Shown: piece after piece, positions 34,790-42,519 of the stretch
How positions within the stretch are numbered: position 1 is the stretch's first letter
Layout: each line of letters opens with the position of its first letter
Assembly (NCBI GenBank): GCA_005884195.1
Contig: VBBP01000052.1
Location: forward strand, 1 to 64,000
Source: Candidatus Bathyarchaeota archaeon
GTDB lineage: Archaea > Thermoproteota > Bathyarchaeia > 40CM-2-53-6
Length of the DNA stretch: 64,000 nt
Reading direction: 5' to 3'
The notes under the pieces: model-generated
The model's input: only the letters and a program-made list of their open reading frames with translations
Databases searched by the model: none
Told to the model about the DNA's origin: nothing
Program-made: the position numbers and the translations under genes

Positions 34790-35410
34790 ATGAGCGACGA
34801 GATCTACATGCCTGGAGCGACAACAGTCGGACTCGTATGCAAGGAAGGAGCTATCCTTGGCTCCGAGCGCCGATACGCCTACGGAACATTCGTTATGAGC
34901 AAGGTAGCCAAGAAAGTCTTCAAGATAACAGACACGATAGGGGTCGGCTGCGCGGGAATTATCGGAGACATGCAAGTCCTATCGCGGGAAGCATTAGCTT
35001 ACATGAACATCTTCGAATACGAACGAGGAAGAGCTGGAACGGTAAAGAACACAGCCAAGCTAATGGCCAATCTGCTATCGGCGAGACGCTTCATGCCCTA
35101 TCTCGCCCAGACCATAATCGCGGGAGTAGACAACGGCTCACCAAGCCTATTCGTCATGGATCCCATCGGATCCGTGCTCGAAGACAAGTTCGCCGCAATC
35201 GGAACTGGCGCCGAAGTCGCCATGGGAGTCCTAGAATCAGAATACCGAGAAGGACTATCGGTCGACGAAGCCCGTCCGCTCATCCTGCGAGCCATAAGAT
35301 CCGCCCTCGCTCGAGACATCTCAAGCGGAGATGGAGTCGATCTGCTCGTCATAACCGAGAGCGGGATAAAGGAAGAGTCCCACAAGCTCGTCAAAGAGAA
35401 AAACGAGTAA
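34790..35410 (+). CDS. psmB: Proteasome beta subunit, apparently non-catalytic paralogue
   Basis: The start at 34790 gives MSDEIYMPGATTVGLVCKEG. Aligned on the VG pair, active subunits have three threonines (TTTVG). Here the nucleophile position is Ala (ATTVG), so autocleavage and catalysis should be lost. The Glu17-like SERRYAYG, the Lys33 region KVAKKVF and the C-terminal ISSGDGVDLLVI are intact. The pattern parallels the silent beta subunit of Sulfolobus 20S proteasomes. It would form mixed rings with the active subunit encoded at 48303. Confidence 0.88.
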   Translation: MSDEIYMPGATTVGLVCKEGAILGSERRYAYGTFVMSKVAKKVFKITDTIGVGCAGIIGDMQVLSREALAYMNIFEYERGRAGTVKNTAKLMANLLSARRFMPYLAQTIIAGVDNGSPSLFVMDPIGSVLEDKFAAIGTGAEVAMGVLESEYREGLSVDEARPLILRAIRSALARDISSGDGVDLLVITESGIKEESHKLVKEKNE

Positions 35411-35461
35411 CTGGAACCCTGTTTTAATACCGCGAAGCTCAGCGGAGCAGAAGCTCGCAAC

Positions 35462-36091
35462 ATGCTGTCGAAAAAGGACCTGACCTCGATCCAGAAAGAC
35501 CTCTCCCAATACGATCAGGCGCGTGAAAGAGTCCTCGATCTTTCCAGAGCCGCCACGAGAATGGCGTCATCCTCAATTCTCGAGATTCATAGAGGAGATT
35601 TGAAGGCGGCCAACTCGACGCTAGAACGAGCCGAGAAGACTCTTCGGGAGATCGAAAAGATGTCCGCTGATGCTCCAGAGTTACGAAGTTCGAACGGAGT
35701 CATAGTTGCGTTCCAGGAATATGTGGAAGCTATCACTCTGCGGAAGGTCTCGCGGAACGAAGGAATTGTATCGATCGCAGAGTCTGGCGCCGACCACCGA
35801 AGCTACATGCTCGGGCTACTCGACGCTGTCGGAGAATTTCGGAGAATGGCACTGAACTCTCTCCGAAAGGGCGACGTTGCAAAAGCCGAGAAACTTCTAG
35901 ACGCGATGGAAGGAGTATACGATGACCTACAGACCCTCGAACACACTTCGATCGTTCCAACGTTCAGAGTCAAAATGGACGCAGCGAGAAGAATCATCGA
36001 GACCACCAGAGGCGATGTGGTCACTGAAGTCCGACGATTCTCACTCGAGCAGGCCCTGGACCGTCTTGGAAAGAAGATAGAAAAGCAGTAA
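35462..36091 (+). CDS. Translin-family protein
   Basis: The 209-residue, fully helical protein has the translin/TRAX pattern: RERVLDLSRAATRMASSSIL then EIHRGD, FQEYVEAI, the YMLGLLDAVGEFRRMALNSL segment, and VYDDLQTLEH. Eukaryotic translin/TRAX (C3PO) is an RNA nuclease acting on tRNA leader fragments and small RNAs. Archaeal members form octamers and can cut RNA. Its presence suits an RNA-processing-rich genome. Confidence 0.85.
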   Translation: MLSKKDLTSIQKDLSQYDQARERVLDLSRAATRMASSSILEIHRGDLKAANSTLERAEKTLREIEKMSADAPELRSSNGVIVAFQEYVEAITLRKVSRNEGIVSIAESGADHRSYMLGLLDAVGEFRRMALNSLRKGDVAKAEKLLDAMEGVYDDLQTLEHTSIVPTFRVKMDAARRIIETTRGDVVTEVRRFSLEQALDRLGKKIEKQ

Positions 36092-36128
36092 GTGATTCCC
36101 GACCATTCCTTGAGAAGGGCATCTGGAA

Positions 36129-36800
36129 ATGAAACCCTCTCATCTACTAGCCCTCTACAAACTGTCCGAGATGGGAGCAACCGACAAAGAGGTCGTCTGC
36201 AGCACATCAGATGTAGCGAAGGGAATTGGAAGCTCCCAACAAACCGCCTCCCGACGCCTTATCGAAATGGAAAAACTTGGCTTGATAGAGAGGGCTAGAA
36301 ACGGACGCGACCAGAAGGTAAGAATAACCGGCGAAGGACTCCGCCAGCTATCCGACATGTACGTCAACCTCAGGCGAGTCTTCGAAGCCCCCAAGAAAGA
36401 CCTAATCATCACCGGAACAGTGTTCACCGGTCTCCGCGAGGGCTCATACTACATGAGCCGCGACGGTTACCGGAAACAGTTCATATCAAAACTAGGATTC
36501 GACCCTTTTCCCGGCACGCTCAACCTCAGGGTCAGCAAGGAAGATCTCGACAATCGAAAAATCCTGGACACATACCCGTTTGTCTACATCGAAGGATTTG
36601 CCAATGAGAAGCGAACCTATGGGCCAGCAAAATGTTTCAGGGCAATGGTCAACGAGGAGGTCAAAAGCGCAATCGTCCTCCCCATCAGAGCCCACTACGG
36701 TGAGGATGTTGTCGAGCTAATCGCTCCCGTATCATTGAGAAAACAGTTCAAGCTAAACGATGGAGACAAGGTGCGTGTCAGAGTCCCGACAAAACCCTAA
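36129..36800 (+). CDS. rbkR: CTP-dependent riboflavin kinase with N-terminal regulator domain
   Basis: The 223-residue protein is a fusion. Residues 1-85 are a MarR-like wHTH (SSQQTASRRLIEMEKLGLIE). Residues 90-220 are the archaeal riboflavin kinase (DUF120): GTVFTGLREGSYYMSRDGY, LGFDPFPGTLNLRV, YGPAKCFRAMV. It phosphorylates riboflavin with CTP and represses riboflavin genes. It converges on the RibL-like gene, with a 4-nt overlap. Confidence 0.95.
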   Translation: MKPSHLLALYKLSEMGATDKEVVCSTSDVAKGIGSSQQTASRRLIEMEKLGLIERARNGRDQKVRITGEGLRQLSDMYVNLRRVFEAPKKDLIITGTVFTGLREGSYYMSRDGYRKQFISKLGFDPFPGTLNLRVSKEDLDNRKILDTYPFVYIEGFANEKRTYGPAKCFRAMVNEEVKSAIVLPIRAHYGEDVVELIAPVSLRKQFKLNDGDKVRVRVPTKP

Positions 36801-37321
36801 GACGCCGATAATGCCCTGGCAACCCTGCTCTTTAGCTTCGAGCTGCTGTTGAGACCTGCTGGCCCAAACCTTCGTATTCGAACAACCTTGATCTGCAGCC
36901 TCCGTTTCCGGATAAGTCGGCTAACTGCGGCTCTTATCTCATCCTGGTCGTAGCCGACACACACAATATTCGGTTTGACCTCTTGAAGGATACCGAGAAG
37001 ATCAATTTCCTCTCGCCCAAGAATCGCTCTATCCACTACTCGCAGAGCGGCAACAAGCTCCCTTCTCTGGTTTTCAGGGATGATCGGACCCTTCCCTTTC
37101 CTGCGAAACACGGTCTTGTCGCGGGCGACAACAACTACGAGCTTGGATCTAGGGCCCCCGTTTCTCTTGGATTCTTCAAGGAATCTAAGATGCCCAAGAT
37201 GCAGAAGGTCGAAGACTCCAGTGGCTAGCACTGTGTTTCCTGATGGCAAGACCACAAACGGGATGAGTCTGCGACTAGAGAGGATAAGAACGCTTTCTCG
37301 ACGACGTGAGAGGCTATACAC
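36797..37321 (-). CDS. ribL: FAD synthetase (RibL-like cytidylyltransferase-fold enzyme)
   Basis: The core begins VLATGVFDLLHLGHLRFLEE (HLGH nucleotidyl-transfer motif) with VVVVARDKTV and a C-terminal NIVCVGYDQDE and KVVRI. A basic N-terminal segment of about 22 residues precedes it; a GTG at 37255 (before the PSGN segment) is a credible internal start. It adenylylates FMN to FAD. It is the next enzyme after RbkR in flavin cofactor synthesis and lies convergent with it. Confidence 0.85.
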   Translation of the reverse strand: MYSLSRRRESVLILSSRRLIPFVVLPSGNTVLATGVFDLLHLGHLRFLEESKRNGGPRSKLVVVVARDKTVFRRKGKGPIIPENQRRELVAALRVVDRAILGREEIDLLGILQEVKPNIVCVGYDQDEIRAAVSRLIRKRRLQIKVVRIRRFGPAGLNSSSKLKSRVARALSAS

Positions 37322-37880
37322 TTAGCCCCTTCTTGAGATCTCCTTTAGGTTCGTACTTTAGCATCATTGCCTGTTTCGATGAGGCCTCGGGAGCTTCGCC
37401 CTTCTTCGACGTGATGGTAACTGGAGTGTATCCGCTTGTGATTGCATAAACGAACGCGTCATCTCCCCTCTCGGTACAGTGCACCTGGAGTTTGTAGAGA
37501 GGCTCCCTGTGAGTGAACACCATCTTCGTGGTTTCAGCGTTGGTGATGATGACTCGACCACCACAAGTGGGACAATCGAACCTTTCTTGTCTGGCGATCT
37601 TGAGACCGCAGTCCGGGCACCAAACATCTTCATCTCTTCGCGCAATGAAAATCGACTGCCAGACCCCGACATGTTTTCTGGGACTGCACGCGTTCCACTC
37701 GGACATCGTCATTCGCGTCACCCTGAAAGCCCAAGCTGCTTCCTCCTTCCACTTGTTCACGTGCTCGGCTCTGTCTTCGCATGTCTTGTGGAAGAAGCTC
37801 CTCTGGCCTTCCTGGTTGAACGAGGCGGAGACCGGCTCGTCCCTATGAATAGGCTTGCCGCAGACCGCGCAGCTCTCCAT
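37314..37880 (-). CDS. Zinc-ribbon protein, unknown function
   Basis: I start at MESCAVCGKPIHRDEPVSAS. The protein has a first treble-clef-like zinc site (CxxC...HKTCEDRAEH) and a second ribbon CPDCG...CPTCGG about 90 residues later. The C-terminal 60 residues are mixed. 188 residues. It overlaps ribL by 8 nt, so the two are co-expressed. A nucleic-acid or protein-binding role is likely, but I recognise no named family. Confidence 0.7.
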   Translation of the reverse strand: MESCAVCGKPIHRDEPVSASFNQEGQRSFFHKTCEDRAEHVNKWKEEAAWAFRVTRMTMSEWNACSPRKHVGVWQSIFIARRDEDVWCPDCGLKIARQERFDCPTCGGRVIITNAETTKMVFTHREPLYKLQVHCTERGDDAFVYAITSGYTPVTITSKKGEAPEASSKQAMMLKYEPKGDLKKGLSV

Positions 37881-37948
37881 GAGTCTCGACGATAATACGA
37901 CTCGGCCCCGCGATATCAGGGCAGTGTTACCCAAACAATCTGGTCCCG

Positions 37949-38206
37949 CTAGAACTCGGCCAACTCAAGAAATTTCAAGGCGTCAAGAAGACCTTCAGCA
38001 TAAGCGATGCATGCGAGCGCAGTAACCGGTTTCCGGTTGCTCAGATAGTGCTTGGCATCTCGCGTGTAGTCCCGTGCAAGTGACGAAACTTGATCAACCT
38101 GAGGAGAGAAAATCGTTCCAGGGCTCTTTTTGACCGTCAAGGCTCGCAGCGATTTCGTCGTTGTCTTTAGATATTTCGCGGCTCTTTCTCCTGCCCGCTC
38201 TCTCAT
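37949..38206 (-). CDS. DUF357 family protein
   Basis: The ATG overlaps the dphB stop (ATGA). The 85-residue helical protein has the family core YTRDAKHYLSNRKPVTALAC then IAYAEGLLDAL. DUF357 proteins are small archaeal helical-bundle proteins; no function is established that I know of. Translational coupling to DphB is a useful hint. Confidence 0.85.
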   Translation of the reverse strand: MRERAGERAAKYLKTTTKSLRALTVKKSPGTIFSPQVDQVSSLARDYTRDAKHYLSNRKPVTALACIAYAEGLLDALKFLELAEF

Positions 38207-38979
38207 TTCAACGCCTCCAAGTCCGCATCCTCCGCTCCGCAAAACGCTTTCAAAGCTTCAATTTCCATGAAATGGAGCCTCCCCGGGATTACGAGGCAGT
38301 GAGGGATCCGCCCGAAATCTTGGTTCTGAAGCTTTCCAAGCTTAGCGGAAAGCACGAACTGGTCTGTGGATCCTATCCGTGCAACACCGACTCCCATCCA
38401 CCTCTCATACGTTGGATCGGCGGCGACCAGTTTCGCCGCCGCCTCCGCTATCGTCAGTTGTTGCGTCATTTCCGGTCTGATGTCGAGAAGAATCAAGGTG
38501 TGAAGTCCTCTATTCTTGTTATCCCGGACAGTGTCCAGCAACGAACCCGGCACACCAGGCTCTTGGGGTAAGGTTACGGATTTTCCGAACTTATAGCTCT
38601 GAAGACCCGTGGCTCCACAGACCGCCGACGTAACCGAGGGGCCGTGAATGATCCTTGAGGGAATTCCCCTTCTGGCTAGCTCCAGCCTGATAGAAATATG
38701 AGTTGTAGCAATCATCGGGTCTCCAGGCACCAGGAAGGCAACTTTTCCCCTCCCAAATGCCTCGACAATTGGCTTGGCTTCTTCATCCTCGAGCTGGATT
38801 CGATTCAAAACGACAACCTTCTTGCCGATAAGAAGCTCGAGCTTCTTCCGATCTAAGTCGGGCATGATGTTGGTGTAGAACTCTGCGAAAACACTGCTTG
38901 CTTGCCGAGCCTCCTCCAGCCCTTCTAAGGTGAGGCCTCTTTCATCATTCAAGCCTAGCCCGATAAACGCGACGCTCAT
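38203..38979 (-). CDS. dphB: Diphthine synthase
   Basis: This 258-residue tetrapyrrole-methylase-fold enzyme has VAFIGLGLNDERGLTLEGLE, FLVPGDPMIATTH, IIHGPSVTSAVCGATGLQSY and FGKSVTLP. It methylates the modified histidine of elongation factor 2 using SAM, on the diphthamide pathway. It is first in a pair with DUF357. Confidence 0.95.
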   Translation of the reverse strand: MSVAFIGLGLNDERGLTLEGLEEARQASSVFAEFYTNIMPDLDRKKLELLIGKKVVVLNRIQLEDEEAKPIVEAFGRGKVAFLVPGDPMIATTHISIRLELARRGIPSRIIHGPSVTSAVCGATGLQSYKFGKSVTLPQEPGVPGSLLDTVRDNKNRGLHTLILLDIRPEMTQQLTIAEAAAKLVAADPTYERWMGVGVARIGSTDQFVLSAKLGKLQNQDFGRIPHCLVIPGRLHFMEIEALKAFCGAEDADLEALK

Positions 38980-39024
38980 GACGATAGGAGATGGTTTGTG
39001 CGCTAAAAGCTCGCTTTCATAGCC

Positions 39025-41067
39025 CTACCGCTGTCTCGTACCAGTTCCCTTGGACGACGGCCCTGAACTCGCTGCTTCCTTATCTTTATCGTCCATGCGC
39101 TTACCCTCCGGTTTAGCAGGTGACACGGCTTTTGCAGCGTCCTTTGGGGATGAGGGCCTGGGCCTTAGCTTCAACTGCAGGAGCTTGCCTCGCAAGATAC
39201 CGAAGCGTGAGACTCGGAAGACAAGTCCTCGGCCTCTCGCTATCTCGAAGGAGACCGTCTCGGACGCGATTCGTCTCCGTTCCATTTTCAAGACAGTGAG
39301 ATACCTAACTCCCCTTCTTCCGGTTCTCACTAAGGTGAGTTCGATGACCCCGTCTGCTATGCTTTTGATCTTCGCAATCGAATCTTCCGGTATAGCTCCT
39401 TTGGAGGCGGTCAGGATAAAGAGACCCCCAGTCTTCTTCACCTTCGCCCCAACAGTCTGCAAGAAGTTGATCGCCTGCTTCGCCTCGACCCCGTTAAAGA
39501 TCGGTGTGAGCGAGTCGAGAATTAGAGTCACAGGCGCATTCTTCGCTTTCGTTATGAAAGATGTAACTTGAATGTTGAGCTCGGTGAGATCCGAAGGATC
39601 CCTCAACGCCCCTTCGCCCTGCCCCGCCAGCCCTGAATAGCAATCGATAATCTTCAAACGCCCCTTGCGGAGGTGGGAGATAATGTCCCATCCAAACTCT
39701 CCCATACGCCCTTGAACGTCTTCAGGGAATGCGTCATACGACAAGAGGGCGCATGGTCTTCCAGCCTCAAGCTCATCATGCAACAGCTCATACGAAAGGA
39801 CGGTTTTTCCGCTACCCGGATCCCCGAGCAACAAGAGGCTCGACCCGCGGGGAATCGGCCCTCCGATCATCTGCTCGAGATGCTCGAATCCCTCAAAGGA
39901 CGTATCATACCGCTTCAACACGACGATTCCCCCGAGCAAAGCAACCACTCCACCGACAACGAACGGAAGGTAGCCTAGTGGAGATGTTACAACGTCAACT
40001 CTGACGGACGTGTCGAAGTCGGGTCCAGTATTCCCAAAACCATCGTTCAGACTATTCGCGTCTATTCCGACCGTCCAAGCACCGCCTGGGTCAAAAGTAG
40101 AGACTGAATAGCCTGTAGGAGTATAGAATCCGAGACGGTTCGCATCATAAACCGCGGTGAGGTTCGCAACGGTTGTCCCTGAAGGATTTTTAACTGAGAC
40201 GACATACTGGCCGCCTGTTAGAAACGTCCCGCTAGAACCTGAGTATTTTATCCGAAAGTAGGGGTAGAGAGCGTCACCGCTCGAAAAACTTGTGGAAGGG
40301 GTGCCCCTGGAATTGTAGATGACCATGGCGTCCACAAACAACTGGCTCTTGGCAATAGTGACTGTAACGGGAAGACTTGTCCCTGAATTCTTGTTGGGAT
40401 CTGTCGCCTGGACTACTATCGTCCAGGAGCCGAGTGGATCATTCATCAAGACCTGATAACTAATGGAGTAGACCCCATTTGCGGAGCTAACTTCGGGAAG
40501 GGTGAGTTGGCCATTCGAAGGAGTGTCCGCTGTTACTGTCGCACCACTGACGGCTCCAAGTGAATTTGCAACAGTCACGCTGATAGTCAACGCCAGACCC
40601 CTCTGTAAAGTCACACCGGATGTTGGCTGAGAGATGACCACGTTCATTCCAGTAGTTACAGTAAACTGGCCTGCTAGTACGGTTCCAATATTCGTCGGTG
40701 AGGTCTGGTTTACCACGACATTGTAAACACCTCCAACGTTGGTTGCGACAGTTCCGTTCAACGTGGTCCAGCCCGCGCCTCCATTGGGATACTGAACGGA
40801 TACGCTGCCCGATCCCCGGTTGTCTGTGGATATCACCTGACTGGTGATAGCTGAACCTGTACCGTTGGGCTTTTGCACTCCTATTGTGACCGCGTAGGCA
40901 TTGTTCCGATTGCCGTTGGTCACAGTTACTGTAAGGCTGACACCGTTGCCTAGGCTTGTTGTCGTTGGGTTAATGGTCAGAGAGTAGGGAGAGATCGCCC
41001 TTACGGGTAAAGCAAATACCAGAACCGTCACCAGCACTAGGAGTAGGAGCACGACGTGTTGTCTCAT
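39025..41067 (-). CDS. Transmembrane protein: secreted Ig-like ectodomain fused to a cytoplasmic KaiC/RecA-like ATPase
   Basis: The protein has 680 residues. A signal peptide (1-24) precedes an ectodomain (about 25-360) of repeated beta-sandwich segments (VSLTVTVTNGNRNNAYAVTI; LALTISVTVANSLGAVSGAT; SLPVTVTIAK) with NxS/T sequons. One membrane span lies at about 363-385. The cytoplasmic part (about 390-620) is KaiC-like: FEHLEQMIGGPIPRGSSLLL, Walker A GDPGSGKT (415-422), Walker B VTLILDSL (513-520). A basic, low-complexity tail ends it. KaiC ATPases are normally soluble, so this looks like an outside-in sensor. It stands alone upstream of tRNA-Lys, divergently. Confidence 0.9.
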   Translation of the reverse strand: MRQHVVLLLLVLVTVLVFALPVRAISPYSLTINPTTTSLGNGVSLTVTVTNGNRNNAYAVTIGVQKPNGTGSAITSQVISTDNRGSGSVSVQYPNGGAGWTTLNGTVATNVGGVYNVVVNQTSPTNIGTVLAGQFTVTTGMNVVISQPTSGVTLQRGLALTISVTVANSLGAVSGATVTADTPSNGQLTLPEVSSANGVYSISYQVLMNDPLGSWTIVVQATDPNKNSGTSLPVTVTIAKSQLFVDAMVIYNSRGTPSTSFSSGDALYPYFRIKYSGSSGTFLTGGQYVVSVKNPSGTTVANLTAVYDANRLGFYTPTGYSVSTFDPGGAWTVGIDANSLNDGFGNTGPDFDTSVRVDVVTSPLGYLPFVVGGVVALLGGIVVLKRYDTSFEGFEHLEQMIGGPIPRGSSLLLLGDPGSGKTVLSYELLHDELEAGRPCALLSYDAFPEDVQGRMGEFGWDIISHLRKGRLKIIDCYSGLAGQGEGALRDPSDLTELNIQVTSFITKAKNAPVTLILDSLTPIFNGVEAKQAINFLQTVGAKVKKTGGLFILTASKGAIPEDSIAKIKSIADGVIELTLVRTGRRGVRYLTVLKMERRRIASETVSFEIARGRGLVFRVSRFGILRGKLLQLKLRPRPSSPKDAAKAVSPAKPEGKRMDDKDKEAASSGPSSKGTGTRQR

Positions 41068-41351
41068 CAGTACCCAGCCTCAGCAGTCTGCCGCATCATC
41101 CACGAAGCCGCTGCCCATAGTGTCGGGGAAGGCTTGTGTTACCGAAACAGAAGCAGGCTAGGAACACCAGCACGCTCGTCGCAAAGCTGAAACAGTCTGA
41201 CTCCCCTCCCAGATCCTCAACCCTCGATGGAGTAAAGTGAAGAATTCTTCGGTTGTAATCCACCTATTGGGGATCAATCTGCTCTCAGAAACGGTAACCC
41301 TTATTAGAAATTCGGCCGAGACCGAGCCTTCGGCGGGTTCGTGGGCCCGTA

Positions 41352-41382
41352 AACCGGACAAGCATACTGGTCTAGTCGGGCA
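41352..41382 (+). other. tRNA-Lys intron 1 (31 nt, position 9/10)
   Basis: BHB: central helix CCCG (41346-41349) with CGGG (41377-41380), bulges TA|A and CA|G, outer helix GGG (41343-41345) with CTC (41384-41386, one G-U pair). The intron itself folds back through A-C/G-T and GGAC/GTCT pairs. Excision restores GGGCCCGTA-GCTCAG. Confidence 0.85.
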
Positions 41383-41404
41383 GCTCAGCCAGGTAGAGCA
41401 GCAG

Positions 41405-41418
41405 ACTCTAGGGCTGAA
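41405..41418 (+). other. tRNA-Lys intron 2 (14 nt, position 30/31)
   Basis: BHB: central helix CAGC (41399-41402) with GCTG (41413-41416), bulges AG|A and AA|G, outer helix GAG (41396-41398) with CTC (41420-41422). No other 14-nt window gives a paired anticodon stem. This is near the minimum size known for archaeal tRNA introns. Confidence 0.85.
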
Positions 41419-41431
41419 GCTCTTAACCTGA

Positions 41432-41461
41432 AGGACGAGTCCATTCGACTCGTTCGGGGAA
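41432..41461 (+). other. tRNA-Lys intron 3 (about 30 nt, position about 43/44)
   Basis: The inner stem is 9 bp, GGACGAGTC with GACTCGTTC (41433-41441, 41447-41455; one G-U). The central helix is relaxed: CCT with GGG plus an A-G mismatch; bulges GA|A and AA|T. Excision restores the standard TGGTC variable loop. The junction could shift one base without changing the product. Confidence 0.65.
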
Positions 41462-41521
41462 TGGTCGAGGGTTCAAATCCCTCCGGGCCCGCCATGACAC
41501 GATCGCACACTCCCACATATC

Positions 41522-42187
41522 ATGACCGGAAGAGAACATGGAATTCCGGCAAGGGCGGTTCTCCGAACGGTTATAGGCTGCGAGAGAGAATCTTATCGTG
41601 TGCAAACGACTAACGCGTCTCTCTCAACTGATATGGTCCGCGAATTCGTAATCGCCGGCCACGGGAACCTGGAGAAGGTTAGAAAAATGCTAGAGGAGAA
41701 TCCGGAGTTGCTCAACGGATCATACGCTTGGAGCGAGACCGACTACGAGACTGCGATCCAGGGCGCAGCCCAAGTAGGCAGCGTCCCTGTCGCCGAGTAC
41801 TTGCTTGAAAAGGGAGCACCTCTTGAAATCTGCGCAGCGGCAATGCTCGGACAGAAAGATGAAGTAGAGAGAAGAATTAGAGACAACCCCGATAACATCA
41901 ACTCGAAGGGAGCCCACGGCATTCCGCTCTTGCCCCATGCAGCCTGGAGCGGCGACCTCGAACTTGTCCAGTACTTGTTCCGAAACGGAGCGAATGCTGG
42001 ATCGTCCTCCGCCCTGCACAATGCGGTTACAAGAGGCTACTACGACCTGGTCGTCTGGCTGGTCGAAAACGCAAGTCCAGACCTAAACTCGAAAAACTTT
42101 CAGGGAAAGACTCCACTGTCGGTCGCTATCGAGAGAAAGCAGGAAACCATTGCTCATCTCCTCAGAGAGCACGGCGCCAATGAATAG
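41522..42187 (+). CDS. Ankyrin-repeat protein
   Basis: Four to five ankyrin repeats fill residues 40-220: EFVIAGHGNLEKVRKMLEEN, AIQGAAQVGSVPVAEYLLEK, LPHAAWSGDLELVQYLFRNG, ALHNAVTRGYYDLVVWLVEN, TPLSVAIERKQETIAHLL. The first 37 residues are unlike the fold; the ATG at 41633 (MVREFVIAG) is a likelier start. It is a protein-interaction module with no catalytic domain. The partner is unknown. Confidence 0.75.
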   Translation: MTGREHGIPARAVLRTVIGCERESYRVQTTNASLSTDMVREFVIAGHGNLEKVRKMLEENPELLNGSYAWSETDYETAIQGAAQVGSVPVAEYLLEKGAPLEICAAAMLGQKDEVERRIRDNPDNINSKGAHGIPLLPHAAWSGDLELVQYLFRNGANAGSSSALHNAVTRGYYDLVVWLVENASPDLNSKNFQGKTPLSVAIERKQETIAHLLREHGANE

Positions 42188-42208
42188 TCGGGCAGACAAT
42201 CTCAAACA

Positions 42209-42403
42209 GTGGCAGGCAGTCACGTTCCGGCGCGTCATTTCCGGGGTCAGATTCATCAGTTGAATCTTCGCAAGCCCGTGGAAAAGGTTCAACGGCAACC
42301 CTCTTGCTCCAAACACGGACCATACGACGGTCCCTACTGCCCAGAATGCTACGAACGCGCCATGAGCGGTGAAACTATCAGCAAGACAGTGCCATCGAGC
42401 TAA
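42209..42403 (+). CDS. Possible small zinc-finger protein
   Basis: This 64-codon frame has a basic N terminus and a Cys cluster CSKHGPYDGPYCPECYERAM that could bind one zinc (C, H, C, C). It begins 21 nt after the ankyrin stop on the same strand. It is short and unrecognised; the Cys pattern is the main support. Confidence 0.4.
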   Translation: MAGSHVPARHFRGQIHQLNLRKPVEKVQRQPSCSKHGPYDGPYCPECYERAMSGETISKTVPSS

Positions 42404-42519
42404 AATAATCCCGATCTACAACACATCTACCGCGTAGTGATTAACCGGTTGTCCCATCTTTCTCGCAAAGAATCGGCCGGGTTTCGACGGTTGTTAAAAC
42501 AAGAGACGGGGACATCGTA

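Larger units (their letters stand above)
41343..41494 (+). tRNA. tRNA-Lys (CTT) interrupted by three introns; CCA encoded
   Basis: Exons are 41343-41351, 41383-41404, 41419-41431 and 41462-41491, followed by a genomic CCA. The spliced 74-nt tRNA has acceptor GGGCCCG/CGGGCCC, D-arm GCTC/GAGC, anticodon arm CAGG-CTCTTAA-CCTG (anticodon CTT at 41421-41423), variable TGGTC, T-arm GAGGG/CCCTC and discriminator G73. All match archaeal tRNA-Lys. Base 27-43 is a G-A mismatch with the chosen third junction. The junctions of introns 1 and 2 are fixed by perfect BHB motifs; intron 3 is less certain by a base or so. Confidence 0.88.

Noticed and set aside
41400..41431. Reading the tRNA anticodon as CTA (amber or pyrrolysine type) from the unspliced sequence
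   Set aside because: The unspliced anticodon stem does not pair. Removing the 14-nt BHB intron gives a paired stem and CTT, consistent with the Lys acceptor and G73.
41237..41431. Open frames over the tRNA-Lys gene
   Set aside because: They are incidental frames across structured RNA and have no protein features.
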